From NCBI GenBank assembly GCA_964611645.1, contig CAZTAO010000003.1, forward strand, positions 1 to 64,000: DNA of 64,000 bases, given 5' to 3'. Source of the stretch: CAZTAO01 sp964611645 (lineage in GTDB: Bacteria; Armatimonadota; UBA5829). Each line of letters starts with the position of its first letter. Position 1 is the stretch's first letter. The translations under genes were made by a program, and so were the position numbers. Positions 59,846 through 64,000 of the stretch are shown here, in pieces. Below the pieces are notes generated by a model, which saw nothing but the letters and a program-made list of their open reading frames with translations, had not been told where the DNA came from and made no database searches.

Positions 59846-61504
59846 ATGAAATACACTCTTGGTATCGATTTCGGGACCCTCTCCGCACGGGCGGTGTTGG
59901 TGGACGTCTCCACCGGCAGGGAGATCGCTTCGCGGGTCTATGGATACTCAAACGGGGTGATCGACGAGACTCTTCCCACCTCCGGCGAAAAGCTGCCGCC
60001 GGATTGGGCGCTGCAGGACCCCAGGGACTACATCGATTCTCTCACTGAGACCATCCCCGACGTCATCAAGGAATCAGGCGCGAACCCGGCGGATATTATC
60101 GGCATAGGCATAGACTTCACCGCCTGCACCATGATGCCTATAGATAATGAAGGCAAGCCGCTGTGCTTTGACCCGAAGTGGGAGAAGAACCCGCATGCGT
60201 GGGTCAAGCTCTGGAAGCACCACGCAGCGCAGCCGGAAGCCAACAAGATAAATGAAGTCGCGGCCAAGCGGGGAGAGAAGTTCCTGCAGAGATACGGCGG
60301 CAGGATCAGTTCGGAGTGGTTCTTCTCAAAGGCCCTGCAGATCTTGGATGAAGCCCCGGAGGTCTATGAAGCAGCCGACAAGCTGATCGAGGCTACCGAC
60401 TGGGTCATCCTCCAACTCACAGGCCAGGAGACCCGCAACGCCTGCACCGCCGGTTATAAGGCAATGTGGGAGAAAGAGACCGGTTTCCCGTCCGAAGAGT
60501 ACTTCGCGGCTCTGGACCCGAGGTTTGCCAAGGTAGTTGACCAGAAAATGAGCCGATGTGTCTCCGCTATAGGCGAAAAGGCGGGTGAACTGGGTCCGGA
60601 GATGGCTGGCAAACTTGGCTTGGTTGCTGGTACTGCGGTAGCCGTGGCTAATGTGGATGCCCACGTGGCAGTCCCGGCGGCAACTGTTACCAAAGAAGGC
60701 ATCATGGTAATGATAATGGGCACAAGCACCTGCCACATGGTTCTGGGCAAGGAGCCGAGGATCGTGGAGGGGATGTGCGGGTACGTGGAAGACGGGATCC
60801 TGCCGGGGTTCTTTGGTTTTGAGGCCGGGCAGTCGTGCGTGGGGGACCACTTCGCATGGTTCGTGGAGAACTGCGTGTCGGAGTCGTATGTGAAGGAAGC
60901 GCACGCGGCAGGGATAACTGTCCATGAGCTTCTCAGCCACAAGGCGTCGAAGCTGAAGCCGGGCGAGAGCGGTTTGTTGGCGCTGGACTGGTGGAACGGC
61001 AACCGGAGCGTGCTGGTGGACGCCGACCTCACGGGAATGATGCTTGGCTTTACCCTCAATACCAAACCCGAGGAAATCTACCGGGCCTTGATCGAGGCCA
61101 CCGCATTTGGCACCCTGATGATCATCGAAGCTTTCCAGGAAAACGGCGTGGCAGTCAACGAGATAGTGGCCTGCGGCGGCCTGCCGGAGCGCAATGAGAT
61201 GCTGATGCAGATATACGCGGATGTCACCAACCGGGAGTTCAAGGTAGCGGAGTCCGGCCAAACCTGCGCGCTGGGGTCGGCGATGTGGGGGGCTGTGGCG
61301 GCAGGAAAGTCGCGCGGCGGATACGACAAGATAGAGGATGCCGCGGCGAAAATGGCCAGAGTCAAAGACAAGACCTACAAACCCGACCCCGCAGCCCATG
61401 CCATCTACGCCAAGCTCTTCGCCGAGTACAAGAAACTCCACGACTACTTCGGCCGAGGCGAGAACGACGTGATGAAGAGGCTGAAGGCGATCAAGGCGGG
61501 TTGA
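59846..61504 (+). CDS. araB: Ribulokinase (AraB)
   Basis: 552 residues of the FGGY kinase family. LGIDFGTLSARAVLVD (5-20) is the ATP-phosphate loop of ribulokinases (GTxSxR). IGIDFTACTMMPID supplies the ribulokinase-type substrate loop, GTSTCHM (about 292-298) the second phosphate loop, and ACGGLPERNEMLMQIYAD the C-terminal signature. It phosphorylates L-ribulose in arabinose use. AGGAG stands 10 bases before the ATG. It is not next to araD or an isomerase gene, so the pathway is scattered or the kinase serves another ketose. Confidence 0.92.
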   Translation: MKYTLGIDFGTLSARAVLVDVSTGREIASRVYGYSNGVIDETLPTSGEKLPPDWALQDPRDYIDSLTETIPDVIKESGANPADIIGIGIDFTACTMMPIDNEGKPLCFDPKWEKNPHAWVKLWKHHAAQPEANKINEVAAKRGEKFLQRYGGRISSEWFFSKALQILDEAPEVYEAADKLIEATDWVILQLTGQETRNACTAGYKAMWEKETGFPSEEYFAALDPRFAKVVDQKMSRCVSAIGEKAGELGPEMAGKLGLVAGTAVAVANVDAHVAVPAATVTKEGIMVMIMGTSTCHMVLGKEPRIVEGMCGYVEDGILPGFFGFEAGQSCVGDHFAWFVENCVSESYVKEAHAAGITVHELLSHKASKLKPGESGLLALDWWNGNRSVLVDADLTGMMLGFTLNTKPEEIYRALIEATAFGTLMIIEAFQENGVAVNEIVACGGLPERNEMLMQIYADVTNREFKVAESGQTCALGSAMWGAVAAGKSRGGYDKIEDAAAKMARVKDKTYKPDPAAHAIYAKLFAEYKKLHDYFGRGENDVMKRLKAIKAG

Positions 61505-61520
61505 CGGGGAAGACGGAATT

Positions 61521-61607
61521 AACATGGATGTACAGGATAGACAGGATACGGTACTGACCACAGCCGCCTTTCCCCTCTCCTCCGCGCGGGAGAGGGTAGG
61601 GTGAGGG
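61521..61607. repeat. ATACAGG-type repeat followed by a CTCTCC..GGAGAGG hairpin
   Basis: 61521-61550 has ACATGGATGTACAGGATAG, related to 25342-25414. 61571-61607 is a CCCCTCTCC / GGGAGAGGG inverted repeat. Together they fill the gap after araB. Confidence 0.6.
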
Positions 61608-61642
61608 CCGTCCTATCAACGAACAAAGAAACGAGGCATTAA

Positions 61643-62206
61643 ATGAACATCAAAGAGACAATCTACACACGCCGTTCGGTGCGGCGGTATCTGGACAAGC
61701 CGGTTGAGAAGACCAAGATCGAGGAGATCATAGCTGCCGCGGCGCAGGCGCCTTGCGCTATGAGGTCGCAGCCGTGGGCGTTCGCGGTGATCACCGACAA
61801 GGAGACGCTCAAGACCATATCGGACCGATCTAAGAAGAACATACTTGGTATTCTGGACCACGCTCCGGTACTTGAGAATTACCGCGCCATGCTGGAAGAC
61901 CCCACATTCGATATCTTCTACTCCGCGCCGGCGCTTGTTCTGGTCTGCGCCAAGCCCAATCTGAGTCCGGAACCCGCCACCGACTGCTGCCTGGCCGCCG
62001 AGAACCTGATGTTGATGGCCCGCAGCCTGGACCTTGGCACCTGCTGGATAGGGTTTTCCTACGGCTACCTCAACACCCCGGAAGCCAAAAAGGAACTGGG
62101 CATGCCGGATGGTGTCTCGGTTGTTGCGCCGATTATAGTCGGTTATGCCGATGGCGAGATGACCACAATGGAGAAGGACCCGCCGGAGATGTTGTTTTGG
62201 AAGTAG
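61643..62206 (+). CDS. Nitroreductase-family protein
   Basis: 187 residues. The opening IYTRRSVRRYLDKPVE followed by APCAMRSQPWAFAVITD gives the FMN-binding RRSxRxF and N/S-x-Q-P-W elements of the nitroreductase fold. LMARSLDLGTCWIGF and VAPIIVGYADGE complete it. Such dimeric flavoproteins reduce nitro groups, quinones or flavins with NAD(P)H; the natural substrate is unknown. GAGG precedes the ATG. Repeat-filled gaps on both sides suggest a single-gene unit. Confidence 0.9.
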   Translation: MNIKETIYTRRSVRRYLDKPVEKTKIEEIIAAAAQAPCAMRSQPWAFAVITDKETLKTISDRSKKNILGILDHAPVLENYRAMLEDPTFDIFYSAPALVLVCAKPNLSPEPATDCCLAAENLMLMARSLDLGTCWIGFSYGYLNTPEAKKELGMPDGVSVVAPIIVGYADGEMTTMEKDPPEMLFWK

Positions 62207-62259
62207 GAATGCGTAACAGTTGAGTAACGATGAGTACAGGACTCGCAGGATCGTACGTG

Positions 62260-62302
62260 CCCCTCACCCCAACCCTCTCCCCGCGAGGCCGGGGAGAGGG
62301 GG
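62260..62302. repeat. CCCTCACCCC / CTCTCCCC hairpin repeat
   Basis: CCCTCACCCCAACCCTCTCC then CCGCG and GGGGAGAGGG form a hairpin of the class also found at 7983 and 61571. Confidence 0.6.
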
Positions 62303-62371
62303 TTTCGGACACCGAGCTGTTACGTGAACGGACGCCGACTATTCAGCGTTGTATTAGTAGGAGGTAGCAAG

Positions 62372-63559
62372 GTGGTATCAATGTACAGGTTACTCATATC
62401 AGTTGCCGCGCTTATTGTCGTGGCGTCACAATCGTGCGCAGCGCCAACGCGTCCTGCCCCGCTGTGGGATGTGGACGCGATTCGGCAGGCTCCGAAATTC
62501 GAGTGGGTGAAGCAGGACAAGACTCTGTCCTCTCTGCTCTACGAGGGCGAAACCTACCAGGGCAGGCCGACGCGCATATTCGCCTACTACGCCCTGCCCG
62601 ATAGCTTCAAGGGGAAGCTGCCGGCGGTGGTGCTGGTTCACGGAGGCGGAGGAACTGCGTACCCTCACTGGGCGCAGATGTGGGCGAAGCGCGGATACGC
62701 TGTTATCGCGATGGATCTCACAGGCAAAGGCCCCGATGGGGCGAGGCTTCCCGACGGTGGCCCCGCGCTGGTTCCGACGCCCGGGGACAACACCACGCCG
62801 CTGCGTGATATGTGGACTTACCAGTCAGTCTCCAATGTGATGCGGGCGGTGTCTCTAGTGTCGGCTATGCCCGAGGTGGACAGTAAGCGCATAGGGATTG
62901 TGGGTATATCCTGGGGCGGGTTCCTCACCTGCCTGGTATCCGGCGTGGATACAAGGCTCAAGGCTGCCATCAGCGAATACGGCAGCAGTTTCGCCGGCAA
63001 TCCCGACAGCGTGCTCGATCCACCGCTCCGTGGGCTGTCCGAGGCTCAGCGCACATTGTGGACCCAGACATTCGATCCTCTCAAGTACCTCCCAAAGGCC
63101 CGAATGCCCATTTTGTTCATATCAGGGATCAAGGATGTAGCGTTTCCAGCCGACAGCCTTCGGGACAGCTATAGACTGGTGAAGAACCGGACTCTGTGCG
63201 TGACGGTTGGCATGGAGCACGGCTATTCCCAGGCTTGGGACCCCATCGAGCCAATGATCTACATGGACTCCCAACTACAGCGCGGCATCCCATTGCCCGA
63301 TATCCGGTCTTTCACCCGTAAGGGCGATCTGACCACCGTACTGTTCATGTCCAGTCTGCCCATCAAGGCCGCCCAGCTTCACTACACGCTGGACACCGGC
63401 TCGTGGCCTCTGCGGAAATGGGAATCGGTGGATGCTACCCTGCAGCGCAACAAGGCAACTGCCCAGATTCCAGCAGGCAGGCCGATCACATACTTCCTCA
63501 CCGTCACCGACAGCCGTGGCGCCACATCCAGCACGGAGCACGAGATAATCCCCAGGTAG
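62372..63559 (+). CDS. Exported alpha/beta-hydrolase (acetyl xylan esterase / dienelactone hydrolase type)
   Basis: 395 residues from a GTG at 62372 with AGGAGG seven bases upstream; ATG 62381 is possible. The signal segment (about 5-24) ends near SCAA. The hydrolase core has the oxyanion HGGGG (90-94), nucleophile Ser180 in GISWGG, Asp255 in GIKDVAF and His283 in MEHGYS, a complete triad. The last 95 residues are a beta domain (LHYTLDTGSWPLRKWE) often found after PhoPQ- or esterase-type hydrolases. It would remove ester groups from plant polysaccharides, consistent with the other exported enzymes. A strong terminator follows. Confidence 0.85.
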   Translation: MVSMYRLLISVAALIVVASQSCAAPTRPAPLWDVDAIRQAPKFEWVKQDKTLSSLLYEGETYQGRPTRIFAYYALPDSFKGKLPAVVLVHGGGGTAYPHWAQMWAKRGYAVIAMDLTGKGPDGARLPDGGPALVPTPGDNTTPLRDMWTYQSVSNVMRAVSLVSAMPEVDSKRIGIVGISWGGFLTCLVSGVDTRLKAAISEYGSSFAGNPDSVLDPPLRGLSEAQRTLWTQTFDPLKYLPKARMPILFISGIKDVAFPADSLRDSYRLVKNRTLCVTVGMEHGYSQAWDPIEPMIYMDSQLQRGIPLPDIRSFTRKGDLTTVLFMSSLPIKAAQLHYTLDTGSWPLRKWESVDATLQRNKATAQIPAGRPITYFLTVTDSRGATSSTEHEIIPR

Positions 63560-63591
63560 ACACCACCTCGTCACCATAGATACACCATTAG

Positions 63592-63625
63592 AAAGGGTCG
63601 GAGTTCCTCACTCCGGCCCTTTTTT
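63592..63625 (+). terminator. Intrinsic terminator
   Basis: A 13-base stem (AAAGGGTCGGAGT with ACTCCGGCCCTTT, one G-T pair) around TCCTC, running into TTTTTT. The best terminator of the window; it separates the esterase gene from mraZ. Confidence 0.9.
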
Positions 63626-63877
63626 GCGCAATTCCCCAAGCATTCGCAGAAATTTCTCAACTATTTTTCGACGCCTCCATGCCCCCAAATAGCCTCAAAT
63701 TGGGGTGTGGCAGGGTGGCTGCGACGGCTGCCGCGAAGTTTTTGTGGTTTCTCATGGAGGAATAATTGAGTGCTATGTGTAAAAGTTTAACTGTCAATAC
63801 CTTGACAGGCAGTAAGCGACTGGTATACAATGTGAGACATCGTGGATTGTAGCACGAAAACAGGGAATTAGGCCATC
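63626..63877. other. mraZ upstream region
   Basis: About 250 bases without a gene. TGG-rich words near 63700-63720 (TTGGGGTGTGGCAGGGTGG) recall the TGGGN boxes that MraZ binds before its own gene, but they lie far upstream of the promoter and are only a hint. The promoter is listed separately. Confidence 0.35.
63802..63831 (+). promoter_or_regulatory. Consensus promoter for mraZ
   Basis: Consensus TTGACA (63802-63807) with TATACA (63824-63829, 16-base spacing) or TACAAT (63826-63831, 18 bases), 47-49 bases before the ATG. Confidence 0.75.
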
Positions 63878-64000
63878 ATGCTTGGCGGATCATACAAACA
63901 CTCAATAGACTCGGCTTCAAGGTTCGTGATGCCTTTCGAGATCCGTGCCGACCTCGGCAGGGAGTTCTTCATAGGTAAAGGCGTCGGGTGTTTGTGCGTG
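63878..64000 (+). CDS. mraZ: MraZ, transcriptional regulator of the division/cell-wall cluster (5' part)
   Basis: The first 41 residues are visible before the window ends. MLGGSYKHSIDSASRFVMPF matches the MraZ opening (MFxGxxxxxLDxKGRLxxPxxxR), the first of its two AbrB-like SpoVT/MraZ half-domains. The protein forms a ring that binds repeats before its own operon. The usual next gene is rsmH, then the mur-fts genes, expected just beyond the window. The consensus DxKGR is DSASR here, so the loop is divergent. AGGGAATTAGG provides a weak ribosome site before the ATG at 63878. Confidence 0.85.
   Translation, partial: MLGGSYKHSIDSASRFVMPFEIRADLGREFFIGKGVGCLCV

Noticed and set aside
1..64000. 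CRISPR arrays, rRNA and tRNA genes
   Set aside because: No regularly spaced direct-repeat array, no rRNA stretches and no cloverleaf with a CCA-type end were recognised by eye. A tRNA search program could still find a missed one.

Overview
The window reads as chromosome of an uncultured or little-studied, GC-rich, free-living bacterium with a strong carbohydrate-degrading lifestyle. Many large secreted glycoside hydrolases, UroD-family and Gfo/Idh/MocA enzymes, a secretin, frequent TTG starts and an mraZ gene at the right edge would fit a group such as Armatimonadota or a neighbouring phylum. The sequence alone does not fix the taxonomy, and there is no rRNA in the window.

Layout. 1-5.6 kb is an accessory array of unrelated small or orphan genes, one with a duplicated Imm27-like domain, separated by copies of one hairpin-rich repeat. 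5.6-6.7 kb holds an MNT antitoxin with a truncated HEPN partner and a small membrane protein. 6.9-8 kb is a UroD-family methyltransferase-like gene. 8.4-13.4 kb is a compact type I restriction-modification locus (hsdR plus a fused hsdM-hsdS). 13.7-22.6 kb carries sugar genes: a giant GH2-like exported enzyme, two Gfo/Idh/MocA oxidoreductases and a putative glycosidase. 22.6-28.9 kb is mostly minus strand: NlpC/P60 hydrolase, MFS transporter, AraD-like epimerase/aldolase, small membrane protein, pentapeptide-repeat protein and acyl-CoA ligase. 29-34 kb is a plus-strand run with a flavin split-barrel protein, a rifampicin-phosphotransferase-like dikinase, rsmA and an AlkD-like glycosylase in overlapping frames. 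34-45.7 kb is a run of sialidase-fold, GH20-like, M14-like, DUF4352-like, SIS-like and GH5-like genes. 45.8-50.9 kb (minus) is a VWA protein and a secretin cluster whose secretin gene is cut by an in-frame TAA. 51.6-57.2 kb (minus) is a coupled GH95 / iron-sulfur flavoprotein / GH5 operon. 57.3-63.6 kb carries a DUF4838-type enzyme, ribulokinase, nitroreductase and an exported esterase. The window ends in the first 41 codons of mraZ, the usual head of the division/cell-wall cluster.

How the genes fit together. Exported enzymes (GH2, GH5, GH20-like, DUF4838, esterase) would open polysaccharides. Cytoplasmic GH95, the sialidase-fold protein, the oxidoreductases, AraB and AraD would process the released sugars (fucose- and arabinose-containing glycans are the best guess). 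The most notable non-metabolic signals are the repeat-spaced immunity-like array at the left edge and a set of short palindromic repeats that occur both between genes and, in frame, inside several protein-coding genes.
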